Notes: generated by a model from the letters alone, not told the origin. A DNA stretch of 34,100 nt from Gammaproteobacteria bacterium (GCA_004295005.1 SHNG01000058.1:1-34100); one strand, 5' to 3'; numbered from the stretch's first letter, positions 1-8,516 are shown. Program-made: numbers and translations.

Positions 1-2
1 TG

Positions 3-1427
3 GCCTCGTGGCAAGCGCGTCTCGCCCAAGCCGCCGCACAGGCCAAGACAGCCGAAGCGGCGCGAGCCGACCGCGAGGCGACCTCGGCACGGGCGCAGGC
101 ACAACGTGCGAAACGTTCGGCCGCCTTCGTGCTTTCCGTGTTCGAACAGGCCGACCTCTTGCGCCGCGACGGCCGCGGCGCGATCAGCATCGACGAGGCA
201 TTCGAGGATGCGCTCAAGCGCATTGACCAAGAGTTTGCCGACGACGCCATGGTCGCCGCCGACCTGCACGACAACTTCGGCGAGATCCTTGCCTCCAAGG
301 GTCGTTTCGATGAATCTCAGGCGCACCTGCGGCGGGCACTCGAACTGGCCGAGCAGAGCCACGGCAAGGACAGCCTCGAAGTCGCCGAGTCCCTGCTCAA
401 CCTCAGCATCGTCAGCGGCTATCGCGGCCGCTTGCTCGAAGGAAAGACGGAACTTGAACGCGCATTGGAGATCTTGAGGCGCCATCCCGAAGCCGACCCG
501 CTGGAACTGGCCAATGCCCGTGCCAGCTACTCGAACCTGCTTGCACAAGTCGGGCAATCGGAACTGGCCGTGGGCGAAATGCAGGCCGCATTGGCGGTGT
601 TCCGTGCGCACCTGCCTGAGGGCGACCAGCGTGTTTCGATCGCGGTATTCAACATGGGCGCTCAGTTGCACGGCAACGGCCAATGGCTGAAGGCGCAGCC
701 GTACCTGGACGAAGCATTGTCGCTGACGGAAAAAAATCAGGGTCGGGATAGTGCATCCCTGCTGCCAATCCTCGACTTCCAGGCCACCAACCTCGATGCG
801 ATCGGCCGCCACCAGGAGGCCGAACAAACCCTGCTACGCATGCTGGCGATCGCCGATTCGGCCTTCCCGCAAGCGCATCCGCTGCGAGCCGGTCCGACCA
901 TGGAGCTCGGCTACCACCGGCTTCGCCAGGGAAAAATCGAGGAAGGCGCAGCCATGATTCGGCGCGGCATCACCATGGCAGGCGAGCTGCAATCGCCCAC
1001 CGAGATCTTCGGCTGGCGTTGGCTCGGCATGGGCATGCTCGAACATGGCCGATGGAACGAGGCGCGCGCAGCCGCGCAGGAAGGCCAGGCGTTGTGCACG
1101 CGTCACAAACGCCAGACGCAAAGTCGATGCATCGACCTTCGCTTGCTCGGTGTACTCGCCTCAATCGGCGCCGATCCGTCTGCCAATGTCGATGGCGAAG
1201 TTGCTGCAATCGCAGCCGACATCGATGAATCCGACGCTGGCGGTGATACGCGCTGGCTGATGCTGCTCGTGCGTGCCGAGCACTCCTTGGCAAAGGGGGA
1301 TCGAGCCACGGCCCTTGTCGACTTTGCCGCGATGCGCGACGCACAGGTCGCGCGTTATGGCGAAGCCCACCGCGAGGTGGCAAGGACCGAAGCTCGAATT
1401 GCGGCAATCAAGTCCGGCGGCAACTGA
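3..1427 (+). CDS. TPR-rich protein, C-terminal part of a probable Ser/Thr kinase-TPR protein (5' truncated by window edge)
   Basis: The frame is open from the first bases of the window without a start codon, so the gene begins upstream. The first ~40 visible residues are an Ala/Arg/Gln-rich helix, probably the coiled coil that follows a membrane segment. Next comes a stretch around FVLSVFEQADLL, comparable to the INAFLESMLASADP stretch of the complete kinase at 3541-5994. The remaining ~400 residues are helical tetratricopeptide-like repeats, for example LHDNFGEILASKGRFDESQ and LDFQATNLDAIGRHQEAEQ. The same order (coiled coil, then TPRs) follows the kinase domain and membrane helix in the neighbour, so I infer that the missing N-terminus is a kinase or another signalling domain. 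The TPR part would bind partner proteins. The visible part holds no catalytic motif, so the kinase assignment is inference; a TPR-only signalling protein is the alternative. Confidence 0.75.
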   Translation, partial: ASWQARLAQAAAQAKTAEAARADREATSARAQAQRAKRSAAFVLSVFEQADLLRRDGRGAISIDEAFEDALKRIDQEFADDAMVAADLHDNFGEILASKGRFDESQAHLRRALELAEQSHGKDSLEVAESLLNLSIVSGYRGRLLEGKTELERALEILRRHPEADPLELANARASYSNLLAQVGQSELAVGEMQAALAVFRAHLPEGDQRVSIAVFNMGAQLHGNGQWLKAQPYLDEALSLTEKNQGRDSASLLPILDFQATNLDAIGRHQEAEQTLLRMLAIADSAFPQAHPLRAGPTMELGYHRLRQGKIEEGAAMIRRGITMAGELQSPTEIFGWRWLGMGMLEHGRWNEARAAAQEGQALCTRHKRQTQSRCIDLRLLGVLASIGADPSANVDGEVAAIAADIDESDAGGDTRWLMLLVRAEHSLAKGDRATALVDFAAMRDAQVARYGEAHREVARTEARIAAIKSGGN

Positions 1428-1468
1428 ACCAGTTCAATGGCGCGCAATCGTGCTTGCAGGCGCGATCC

Positions 1469-1805
1469 TCATGGTCCATCGAAATCATCCGCGAAGATGG
1501 AGTCGTCGAGCACTTCGTAGGGAATGCAGGGACCGAACTCCGAGGTCTGCCTTGGCCTTCCGCCGGCCGATGGCGGGGCGCTATAGCGTGTTGCCGTTGC
1601 AAGGATCCAGCGCGGCTGGTCGAAGAAGAACGGATTTTCCGGGTTCTGCAGCAGCACGTTGGCAAACGATGCCGATCCATTCTGGCCGGCGCGCGCATGG
1701 GCAAACTGGAAGCGAGTGCCCAACCGAGCACGGGAGATGCAAAACCCAGTGGCAAATAAGGGCAGCGGACAGCAGTAGCAGGGTGGACAAGCGCAGCGCA
1801 TCCAC
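1469..1805 (-). pseudogene. frameshifted remnant of a small secreted protein with the FADxFD tail
   Basis: On the minus strand a GTG at 1805 opens a hydrophobic signal-like segment (VDALRLSTLLLLSAAL). The sequence that looks like mature protein lies in another frame and includes NGSASFANVLLQNPENPFFF, ending with LDDSIFADDFDGP and a stop at 1469. Joining the two needs a frameshift near 1720-1740. The ending closely matches the C-termini of the M14 peptidase (8517-11030) and the BNR protein (31184-32212), which makes chance unlikely. I read it as a decayed or misassembled short secreted protein of unknown function. The span and the shift position are approximate. It may instead be a short intact ORF (1469-1900) with an unrecognised start. 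Confidence 0.4.
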
Positions 1806-1951
1806 CGATGCGCTGCGTACAGGCTCCCGTTGACACCAGATGGTTCGACAGGAGTAACGCGGCGCCGTCTGCGGCCGGCCGCATGCCGGAAAGGCGACAC
1901 AAACTTCCTGAATGCCGTCTGGAACCTGTGCGGGCGCCGCTTCGGCCTTTA

Positions 1952-2072
1952 GGGCAACGCTGATCAAGTCCTGCTTGTCCAGAGTGCATCTAAAAATGAG
2001 CGCATGGCGCCTTGATTCCGTTCATGGTTCGACATGCTCACCACGAACGGAAGGGATTCAATCAGCGTTGCC
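1952..2072. repeat. 121-bp palindromic intergenic element
   Basis: The ends are inverted repeats: GGCAACGCTGAT at 1953-1964 and ATCAGCGTTGCC at 2061-2072. Inside, 2018-2050 is a second hairpin with arms CCGTTCATGGT and ACCACGAACGG, one mismatch, around an 11-base loop. This nested structure without a coding frame fits a small non-autonomous repeat (MITE or REP type). The flanks 1806-1951 and 2073-2234 hold no gene that I can support. Confidence 0.6.
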
Positions 2073-2234
2073 TTGGGTGATCCCGCAGCGCCGAGTCGGA
2101 ACCCAGCCTGTCGAACTGGGAAGAAACCTTGCTGATGTCGGCGATTGCGCGTGCCCCTTGCGTGATGGTTGAGTCGCAATACAACCAAGGCATGCGCGCC
2201 GCTACAAGCGCTGCATTGTCCAAACACGGAACAT

Positions 2235-2831
2235 TCACAGTGTGCCGTGGAATTTGCCCTGCCAGGGTGAATAGAACACACGCAGTTGGGCAACGTCCGC
2301 ATCACAGTCGGCGCCAGGGTGAAACAGCGGTCCGATGCCGATGCGACGCTCCGGATAGTGGAAGTACACCGGCAGGATCGGCACCCCGGCCGCACGCGCG
2401 ATATGCCAGAAACCGGTTCGCCACTTCTGCACCGGCTTGCGTGTGCCTTCGGGTGCAACGCCCACCCACAGACACGGGGACTGTTGCAGGCGCGCTGACA
2501 TCTGCTCGACCACGCCATGTGTGCTTGAGCGCTCGATGGGAATACCGCCCAGCCTGCGCAGCACCCAACCCAGCGGGCCGACAAACAATTCACGCTTGGC
2601 CATGAAGGAGATATCGATGCCGATTGCCACCTTCATCAACAGGCCCCACACCCCATCCCACCACGAGGAATGGGGTGCAGCAATCAACACCAGGCGCGGT
2701 ACGTCGGGGAATTCGCCGACCAGGCTCCAACCGCAGCGGGTCACGATCCAGCGCGCCAACCGGCGACCGCGATGATCGGGCAGACGCGGCACGCGCGGCG
2801 GCAAGCCCTCGGGCAGCGCTCCGCGCTTCAA
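2235..2831 (-). CDS. 1-acyl-sn-glycerol-3-phosphate acyltransferase-family protein
   Basis: This 198-aa protein carries the hallmark motifs of the PlsC-like glycerolphosphate acyltransferase family. The catalytic H-x4-D is HSSWWD (His54, Asp59), the substrate-binding block is VAPEGTR near residue 126, and GGIPIERS lies between them (residues 95-102). Such enzymes move an acyl chain from acyl-CoA or acyl-ACP to a lysophospholipid or related acceptor at the inner membrane. At 198 residues it is shorter than housekeeping PlsC proteins (about 240-250 aa), so the substrate is uncertain. The start is a TTG at 2831 that overlaps the arfB stop by four bases (TTGA), with GGAG upstream. The first internal ATG would remove the catalytic His. 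It is probably translated together with arfB. Confidence 0.8.
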   Translation of the reverse strand: MKRGALPEGLPPRVPRLPDHRGRRLARWIVTRCGWSLVGEFPDVPRLVLIAAPHSSWWDGVWGLLMKVAIGIDISFMAKRELFVGPLGWVLRRLGGIPIERSSTHGVVEQMSARLQQSPCLWVGVAPEGTRKPVQKWRTGFWHIARAAGVPILPVYFHYPERRIGIGPLFHPGADCDADVAQLRVFYSPWQGKFHGTL

Positions 2832-3253
2832 TCGCCGCTCCAGTTCTGTTTGCCACGTCCCGACTTGATGCCGGCACGGCTCTTCTTTTCGCTGATGCGG
2901 CGTTCTTTCGATGCGCGCGTCGGCTTGGTTGCCACCCTTTTCTTCGGCACATGCTGTGCTGCACGGATCAGTTCGGCCAGGCGCGCGCGCGCATCCTCGC
3001 GATTCTTGGCCTGGTCGCGGAAACGGTTGGCCTGGATCACCAGCACGCCTTCCGTCGTCAAGCGTCGATCACGCCGCGCCAACAGGCGCGCACGCAAGGC
3101 TTCCGGCAGCGACGGCGAGCTCGCCACGTCGAATCGCAACTCGACCGCACTCGCCACCTTGTTGACGTTCTGCCCACCCGGCCCCGACGCTCGCACAAAG
3201 CGCTCGCTCAGTTCTTCCTCGTCAATCTGCAATTGCGCGTCGATCTCCAGCAT
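2828..3253 (-). CDS. arfB: alternative ribosome-rescue factor / peptidyl-tRNA hydrolase ArfB
   Basis: This 141-aa protein has the release-factor GGQ signature within SGPGGQNVNK (GGQ at residues 26-28), which places water for peptidyl-tRNA ester hydrolysis. The C-terminal ~35 residues are very basic (KPTRASKERRISEKKSR and beyond). In ArfB (YaeJ) this tail enters the empty mRNA channel of stalled ribosomes. Size and layout match the family (about 140 aa): no codon-recognition domain, a GGQ domain and a basic tail. It releases nascent chains from non-stop ribosomes in the cytoplasm. It precedes the acyltransferase gene, with a four-base overlap. Confidence 0.93.
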   Translation of the reverse strand: MLEIDAQLQIDEEELSERFVRASGPGGQNVNKVASAVELRFDVASSPSLPEALRARLLARRDRRLTTEGVLVIQANRFRDQAKNREDARARLAELIRAAQHVPKKRVATKPTRASKERRISEKKSRAGIKSGRGKQNWSGD

Positions 3254-3285
3254 GGCGGCATTCTAGCGGACCTGCTCCGCGACCC

Positions 3286-3467
3286 GATGCCTCGCGGTCG
3301 CGTACAGGTACGCTCCCACCCGAAGCAAAAGCCCGTCGAGTGCTGTGGACGATGAAGCGGCTTCGTGTTTTCCCGTGGGAGCGAGCTTGCTCGCGACTGG
3401 ATGCCTCGCGGTCGCGTACAGATACGCTCCCACCAGGAACAAAAGCCAGTCGAGTGCTGTGGGCGAT
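3286..3467. repeat. tandem duplication of a REP-like unit upstream of the kinase gene
   Basis: Two 68-bp copies, 3286-3353 and 3400-3467, lie 114 bases apart and differ at only a few positions. Both contain GATGCCTCGCGGTCGCGTAC and end in a CGAGTGCTGTGG-GAT block. The linker holds a 23-base palindrome (3375-3397, GTGGGAGCGAGCTTGC...) that recurs identically at 8291-8313. GTGGGAGCG at 3375 and CGCTCCCAC at about 3425-3433 could close a hairpin, as in paired REP elements. Together with the bases up to 3540 it fills the gap between arfB and the kinase gene. Confidence 0.75.
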
Positions 3468-3540
3468 TAAGGCACGAGGCTTGCAAGCAGTCCCGGCTAT
3501 CGTGTCTTGCACACGCGAATTGGCCGCCCAGGGGAATATC

Positions 3541-5994
3541 GTGACGCAAAGCGGAAAGGACACGCTGCGGCTGGGCACGCCGCAGGACACTGCCGGGGAC
3601 GTTTTCAGCATCGGGCCCTATCGGATCCTGCATTTGCTGGGTGAGGGTGGCATGGGTCGGGTTTACCTTGCCCAGCAGTTGCATCCGCAACGCCAGGTCG
3701 CTCTCAAGGTTGTGCGCGGATTGTCGGTGTTGGACATCGAGCGCATGCGACGCGAGATCGAAGTGTTGGCGCAACTCGAACATCCCGGTATCGCCCGCCT
3801 CTATGCGGCGGGCGAATCGCGTGTCGATGGCGTCGATGTGCCGTGGTTGGCGCTGGAGTATGTGCGCGGCCTTGACCTCGCCAGCCACGCCGATCAGAAC
3901 CGACTCGATCTGCCTGCCCGTCTGCGATTGCTCATCGAAGTGGCGCGCGCTGTACACCATGCCCATGGGCGCGGCGTCATCCATCGTGACCTCAAGCCCG
4001 GCAACATCCTGGTCAACGAGCATGGCCAGCCCAAGGTTCTGGATTTCGGCATCGCGCGATTGCGCGATGATGCTGCCCACGGTCTGACTCGCGATGGCCA
4101 GGTGCTCGGCACCTTGCCCTACATGAGTCCCGAACAACTGCAGGGCAACAGTTCCGGCATCGACTGCCGCAGCGACGTGTACTCACTCGGTGCGCTCGCC
4201 TATGAATTGATCAGTGGACGCCTGCCGCATCCGCGCCTGAATACCTCCACGGTTTACCAGGCGCTGGAAATCGTGCGCAACGAAACGCCGCCGCGCCTGG
4301 CCACCTTGAGCACGCTGGCGCGTGGCGACCTCGACACGGTCATCATGAAATCGCTGGCCAGCGAACGCGAACAGCGGTACGCAAGCGCAGCCGAGTGGGC
4401 CGATGATCTGCAACGCATCATCGACCATCGGCCCATCCTGGCGCGGCCGATGACCCGCATGTACCGCATTGCGCGCTTTGTGCGCCGCCATCGATTGCTG
4501 ACGGCAGCGGTTGCCAGCGTGATCCTGGTGCTGGCGGCGGCCAGTGCCATTTCGCTGCGCTTTGCCTTGTCCGAGCAGCGCGCACGCACCCTTGCCGACC
4601 AGCGTGTGCAGGAATCCGCAGCGATCAACGCCTTCCTCGAAAGCATGCTGGCATCGGCCGATCCGGAACTGGCACGTGGGCGCAAGTTGACTGTCGATGA
4701 CGTGATTGACCAGGCCGAACGCGACCTCACCCGGCTTGATGGCAAACCCGCCGTGCAACAGGCAGTGGCCGCTACGCTCTCGCACACACGTCGCGCGCTG
4801 GGTGAATATGACGCCGCGCTGGCGCTCAATGCGCGCGCCCTGAAACTCGAGGAAGAAACCGATGCAGACGCGGCACAGCGTTCGGAATTGCTGCATCAGC
4901 GTGCCTCGTTGCAGATTGATGAGGGGAATTTCGAGCAGGCCAAGGCAACGCTGACGCAGGCACGCGAGGCTTGGCCGCAGGCGCCGATGCCCAAGCAGTT
5001 GTCATTTGACCTGACCGCCGCCCGCGTCGAAGACGAAGCCGGCCATCCTGAAGCGGCCGAAGCCGGCTATCGCGCGGTGCTGGACGCGGTCCGCGCCATC
5101 GACACGGCGGTGCTGGCCAGCGATGCGGACTTGCGCGGCACCGTGGAGTTCGCCCGCAGCAACCTGTCCGGCGTGTTGCGCGAGCGTGGTGCACTCGAGG
5201 AGGCCGAACAGCTGACCCGCGAAGTACTTGCATCCCGCGTGCAAAACCTGGGCGAGCGTGCACCGCTGACACTTTCAAGCCGCAACAAGTTGGCTTTGGT
5301 TCTGGCCGCACGTGGCGACAATGCACAGGCCGAGAAGGAAGCCGCTGAAACCCTGCGCCTGCAACGCGAAGTGCTGGGCAATGACCACAGCAGCACACTG
5401 ACCACCATGCAGACCCTTGCCAACATCCTGATGGCAAGCAAGCGCCTGGACGAAGCGGAGGCGTTGACCCGGGAATCGCTGGCCGGCATGGAAGCCCAGT
5501 TTGGCGATGCCTACGCGCAAACCCTGGCTTCCATGAATACCCTGGCCTTCCTGCTCGAAGAGCGCGGCAGGATCGACGAGGCCGAAGCCGCGTATCGGCG
5601 CATCATCAGCATCCAGACCCGCGGCGGGGTCGAACATCCCACGGTGCTCGCGCCGCGCAACAACCTTGCCATGCTGCTGATGCAGGCCGGTCGCCTGGAG
5701 GCTGCGCGCGCGGAATTCGCCATCCTGATGAAATCCGCGCGGGCCATCGTCGGCGAGGGCCACGCCATGACCGCCATCTTCATGAGCAACGAGGGTCTGT
5801 GCCTCGCCCGCATGGGTCGCAATGTCGAGGCGCGCGTCGCGCTTGAGGATGCCCATGCGCGCCTGTTGAGGATTTTCGGCGCCGATCATGCCCGCTCGCA
5901 GACCGCCGCCGAACGCCTCGCGGCGGTGTACCGCGCGCTCGGCGAGCATGCCAAGGCCGACGCCCTTGGCGTGTTGCCGCAAGTCAAAACCTGA
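3541..5994 (+). CDS. membrane-anchored Ser/Thr protein kinase with C-terminal TPR domain
   Basis: The protein has 817 residues counted from GTG 3541, which has AGGGGA about seven bases upstream. Upstream in-frame starts would translate the REP duplication. The Hanks-type kinase domain spans about 25-295: glycine loop GEGGMGRVY (34-42), VALK lysine (Lys56), HRDLKPGN (Asp150), DFG (Asp168) and MSPEQ in the activation segment. All catalytic residues are present. One membrane helix (about 319-340) follows, then a short coiled coil and TPR-like repeats to the end, for example LNTLAFLLEERGRIDEAEA. With one helix, the kinase domain would be cytoplasmic and the TPR part periplasmic. Substrate unknown. 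The 5'-truncated gene at 3-1427 looks like a paralogue of the C-terminal half. Family members often neighbour ECF sigma-factor genes, but none is visible here. Confidence 0.92.
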   Translation: MTQSGKDTLRLGTPQDTAGDVFSIGPYRILHLLGEGGMGRVYLAQQLHPQRQVALKVVRGLSVLDIERMRREIEVLAQLEHPGIARLYAAGESRVDGVDVPWLALEYVRGLDLASHADQNRLDLPARLRLLIEVARAVHHAHGRGVIHRDLKPGNILVNEHGQPKVLDFGIARLRDDAAHGLTRDGQVLGTLPYMSPEQLQGNSSGIDCRSDVYSLGALAYELISGRLPHPRLNTSTVYQALEIVRNETPPRLATLSTLARGDLDTVIMKSLASEREQRYASAAEWADDLQRIIDHRPILARPMTRMYRIARFVRRHRLLTAAVASVILVLAAASAISLRFALSEQRARTLADQRVQESAAINAFLESMLASADPELARGRKLTVDDVIDQAERDLTRLDGKPAVQQAVAATLSHTRRALGEYDAALALNARALKLEEETDADAAQRSELLHQRASLQIDEGNFEQAKATLTQAREAWPQAPMPKQLSFDLTAARVEDEAGHPEAAEAGYRAVLDAVRAIDTAVLASDADLRGTVEFARSNLSGVLRERGALEEAEQLTREVLASRVQNLGERAPLTLSSRNKLALVLAARGDNAQAEKEAAETLRLQREVLGNDHSSTLTTMQTLANILMASKRLDEAEALTRESLAGMEAQFGDAYAQTLASMNTLAFLLEERGRIDEAEAAYRRIISIQTRGGVEHPTVLAPRNNLAMLLMQAGRLEAARAEFAILMKSARAIVGEGHAMTAIFMSNEGLCLARMGRNVEARVALEDAHARLLRIFGADHARSQTAAERLAAVYRALGEHAKADALGVLPQVKT

Positions 5995-6014
5995 TCCGTC
6001 GCCTCGCACACCTG

Positions 6015-6956
6015 CTATCGAGCGCATTCACAAGCGCTGGCAGCGGATGGGGCGGGCAATCGGGGTTTTGCAGGCGTGGTGTTGCCGCGAATGGTCAGGA
6101 CCACGCCGCTGATGGCGACGGCACCTCCGGCAATGGCGAGGGCGCTCAGGGTCTGGCCCAACCAAAGCCAGGCGATTACGCTGGCCAGCAGGGGTTGCGC
6201 GTACAGGAAGCTGGTGACCGTGGAGGCCGGAGCGCGCGAAAGCGCCCAGTTCCACAACAGGTAGCCCAGCACGGTGGGCGCAATGCCGAGATACAGCGCG
6301 CTCAACAACTGTGGCGTCGAAGCCAGCAGCAGTTTCTCAGGAAGATGCAGGCCGAACGGCAGCAAGCCCAGGGTGCCGGCAAAAATGCTGGCGGCAGTAA
6401 AGCCCAGCGGCGTCGTGCGCGCGAGCAGGGGCTTCTGCCAGACAAAATAGATGCTGGTTGCCAGCACCGAGACCAATACGAGCAGGACCATGGGCTCGAA
6501 CTGCATTGCACGACCGGAGCCCAGGGTCACCAGCAAGGTGCCGGCAAAGGCAACGATGAGCCCGGTCACCATGCGCGCGCTCAGCGGTTCGCCCAGTCGC
6601 AAGGCAGCAAGTGCCGCAGTCACGCCGGGCGCAAGCGCGAGCACCACGGCTACCGCGCCGGCGGCCACGCGGGTCAGGGCATAGCCGAAGGCGAGTTGGT
6701 AGATCGTCATGCCAAGCAGGCCGAGCACAATCACGGCCGGCCAGTCACGGCGCGGCGGCAGCTTGATCCAGCCCAGACTCACCGGCACCAGCAGCACGGT
6801 GGAGGCGATGGCAAAGCGGAACAAGGCCAGCTCCGCCGGCGAGAACGCCTGCAGGCCATAGGCAAAGGAGGAGAACGCGGATGACCACACCACGATGGTC
6901 AACCCGGCGGCGAGCAGCGGCAGGTAGGGCCGCGAATGGAGCAATGCACTGTTCAT
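6015..6956 (-). CDS. EamA/DMT-superfamily transporter
   Basis: This 313-aa integral membrane protein has about ten hydrophobic helices arranged as two EamA repeats (roughly 10-145 and 155-290). Typical features are WSSAFSSFAYGL in helix 1, the helix-3/4 region GMTIYQLAFGYAL, and SALYLGIAPTVLGYLLWNWAL in the second repeat. Members export amino acids, metabolites or other small solutes; the substrate cannot be read from the sequence. The ATG at 6956 overlaps the stop of a 73-aa ORF by four bases (ATGA), so the two are translationally coupled. The LysR gene diverging from them is the likely regulator. The gene ends 20 bases from the convergent kinase gene, with no clear terminator hairpin between. 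Confidence 0.88.
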   Translation of the reverse strand: MNSALLHSRPYLPLLAAGLTIVVWSSAFSSFAYGLQAFSPAELALFRFAIASTVLLVPVSLGWIKLPPRRDWPAVIVLGLLGMTIYQLAFGYALTRVAAGAVAVVLALAPGVTAALAALRLGEPLSARMVTGLIVAFAGTLLVTLGSGRAMQFEPMVLLVLVSVLATSIYFVWQKPLLARTTPLGFTAASIFAGTLGLLPFGLHLPEKLLLASTPQLLSALYLGIAPTVLGYLLWNWALSRAPASTVTSFLYAQPLLASVIAWLWLGQTLSALAIAGGAVAISGVVLTIRGNTTPAKPRLPAPSAASACECAR

Positions 6957-7174
6957 GACACCTTGCTCTCCGCACCGTTGCGATGTGTGCGTGCCCGCTG
7001 GTGCGCATTTCCCGGCTGGCGGCTGCGCGATGAGCAGTCATGCACCGAATCCGCTGCGGACTGCGTTGCCGCAGTGACGAGTGCAGACGTGCTGTCGGCT
7101 GCGTGCGGCGGTGGCGTCGGATAGCCGTGCAGACCCAGCAATCCGCTCGCGATGATTTGCAATTCCTTCAACAT
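6953..7174 (-). CDS. 73-aa small protein coupled to the EamA transporter
   Basis: An ATG at 7174, preceded by GGAG nine bases upstream, opens a 73-aa frame starting MLKELQIIASGLLGLHGYPT and ending in a polar, basic tail. Its stop overlaps the transporter start (ATGA), the usual sign of a real coupled gene. The N-terminus is a short amphipathic or weakly hydrophobic segment. There is no cleavable signal and no known domain. I do not recognise the family. A membrane-associated accessory peptide, or a leader ORF that controls transporter translation, are both possible. Confidence 0.6.
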   Translation of the reverse strand: MLKELQIIASGLLGLHGYPTPPPHAADSTSALVTAATQSAADSVHDCSSRSRQPGNAHQRARTHRNGAESKVS

Positions 7175-7282
7175 GGGAGTGACTCCGAAATCCGTGACTG
7201 GCTTGTCACAGCGGCACAATACCCGGATATCCTGCGATACCGTAGCGACATCTTTGATAGCCAGACTTGAGGAAAATCGAAC
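7175..7282. promoter_or_regulatory. divergent promoter region between the LysR gene and the small ORF/EamA operon
   Basis: This 108-bp gap lies between two divergent start codons. It is AT-richer than its surroundings and contains the partial dyad ATCCTGCGATACCGTAGCGAC around 7228-7248. LysR-type regulators commonly bind such gaps and control both themselves and the divergent target. No exact -35/-10 pair or T-N11-A box can be assigned with confidence. The LysR ribosome site (GAGGAAA) lies at its right edge. Confidence 0.4.
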
Positions 7283-8233
7283 ATGGAACGCCCGCCGCTG
7301 AATGCCCTGCAGGTTTTCGTGCACGCCGCGCGTGCGCAAAACATGACGCGTGCCGCCGAGCGCCTGCACCTGACCGTGAGCGCACTCAGCCACCAGGTGC
7401 GCCTGCTGGAACAACGTCTCGGTCGCGCGTTGTTCACGCGCAGTCCGCGCGGGTTGAAACTCACTGGCGAAGGAGCCCTGTTGCTCGAGCGCGTTGCGCC
7501 GCACCTGGATGCGATTGATGCCGTATTGCAGCCGTTGGGGGCCCGCCATGGACACATGCTCGGTATCAGCGCCTTGCCTTCACTCGCCTCGAGCTGGCTG
7601 GTGCCGCGTTTGCCGCGCCTGGTCGCGCGCATGCCGGATCTGGAATTCAATCTCGATTCCTCGGTCGAGCGCGTGGACTTTGCCGACGGTCGCTTTGACG
7701 GAGCGCTACGCTATGGGGGCGGGCACTGGGAGGGCGTGATTGCGGAACTGTTGTTCGAGGAGTGGCTGACACCGGTGGCCAGCCCTGACTTGTTCGGCAA
7801 GCGCAAGCCGCCCCGGCTGGAACAACTGGGGGATTGGCCGCTGCTGGGCATGGATGACGCCTGGCCGCGCTGGTTCGAACGCCACGGCGGCAAGGCGCCG
7901 AAACGCTATGTGGCAACCTTCAGCGATTCGGAAACCATGCAGCGCGCCAGTGTCGAAGGCATGGGTATTTCGCTGGGTCGGGAAACCCTGATTCGACCCT
8001 TGATTCAAAGCGGGCGCCTGATGGCCCTGGTTCCGCAGCGCATGCCGTCGCGTTTCGCTCACTATCTCGTCTACCCGCAACGCGCGATGCAGCGTGCTGC
8101 ATTCCGGGCCTTTCGCGACTGGATCCACGCCGAAGCGAAGGAATTTCGCGAAGGTTCCGCAGACACCGGCAGGCCCGGCCGCAAGCGCAAGCTCGCGCCG
8201 GCATGCGGCAGAGGCGGGCGGTCGCCGCGCTAA
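7283..8233 (+). CDS. LysR-family transcriptional regulator (GcvA-like subgroup)
   Basis: This 316-aa protein has an N-terminal winged helix-turn-helix (about 1-62: LNALQVFVHAARAQNMTRAA, then SALSHQVRLLEQRLGRALF) and a LysR substrate-binding domain (about 90-290). The start pattern RPPLNALQVF and the text GRFDGALRYGGGHWEGV resemble the GcvA-like subgroup. The start ATG 7283 has GAGGAAA eight bases upstream. The effector is unknown. Divergence from the 73-aa ORF/EamA pair suggests that it regulates solute export. The last ~25 residues are Arg/Gly/Pro-rich and lie beyond the usual domain end. They may be a lineage-specific tail. Confidence 0.9.
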   Translation: MERPPLNALQVFVHAARAQNMTRAAERLHLTVSALSHQVRLLEQRLGRALFTRSPRGLKLTGEGALLLERVAPHLDAIDAVLQPLGARHGHMLGISALPSLASSWLVPRLPRLVARMPDLEFNLDSSVERVDFADGRFDGALRYGGGHWEGVIAELLFEEWLTPVASPDLFGKRKPPRLEQLGDWPLLGMDDAWPRWFERHGGKAPKRYVATFSDSETMQRASVEGMGISLGRETLIRPLIQSGRLMALVPQRMPSRFAHYLVYPQRAMQRAAFRAFRDWIHAEAKEFREGSADTGRPGRKRKLAPACGRGGRSPR

Positions 8234-8253
8234 GGCAGGTCTGCACAAGTATT

Positions 8254-8313
8254 GTCGCGAGCAAGCTCGCCCCCACAAAATCAAGCAATGGTGGGAGCGA
8301 GCTTGCTCGCGAC
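8254..8313. repeat. inverted pair of REP palindromes
   Basis: A left copy (8254-8276) and a right copy (8291-8313) of one 23-base sequence lie in inverted orientation around a 14-base spacer. Each copy carries its own inner palindrome (GCGAGCTTGCTCGC). The right copy is identical to 3375-3397, and the left differs at one base. This is the organisation of a REP doublet. It sits within the 283-bp gap 8234-8516, between the LysR and peptidase genes, where I see no other feature except the peptidase ribosome site. Confidence 0.75.
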
Positions 8314-8516
8314 GAATGAGTTCCGAACCTGTTCAGGGTTTCCTTAAGCTCTGCGCAAGCCAAGGACCCCAGGCACGCCGGACCCGAAATCCTTCCGAAT
8401 ATCACGTGGCGTGTGGGCCTGGTCGGGTCAACGGCCAGGAGCAAAGTGTGATGCAATTCACACTATTGTCGATGCGCGGACCGCTAACGTTTCCGCCTTT
8501 CGCCAGGGGAAGTCCG

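Noticed and set aside
3340-3540. Upstream start for the kinase
   Set aside because: The added 67 residues translate the REP duplication; GTG 3541 has a ribosome site just ahead of it.
8094-8516. N-terminal extension of the M14 peptidase (978-aa frame)
   Set aside because: It would overlap the LysR gene and a REP pair, and would bury the signal peptide that begins at 8517.
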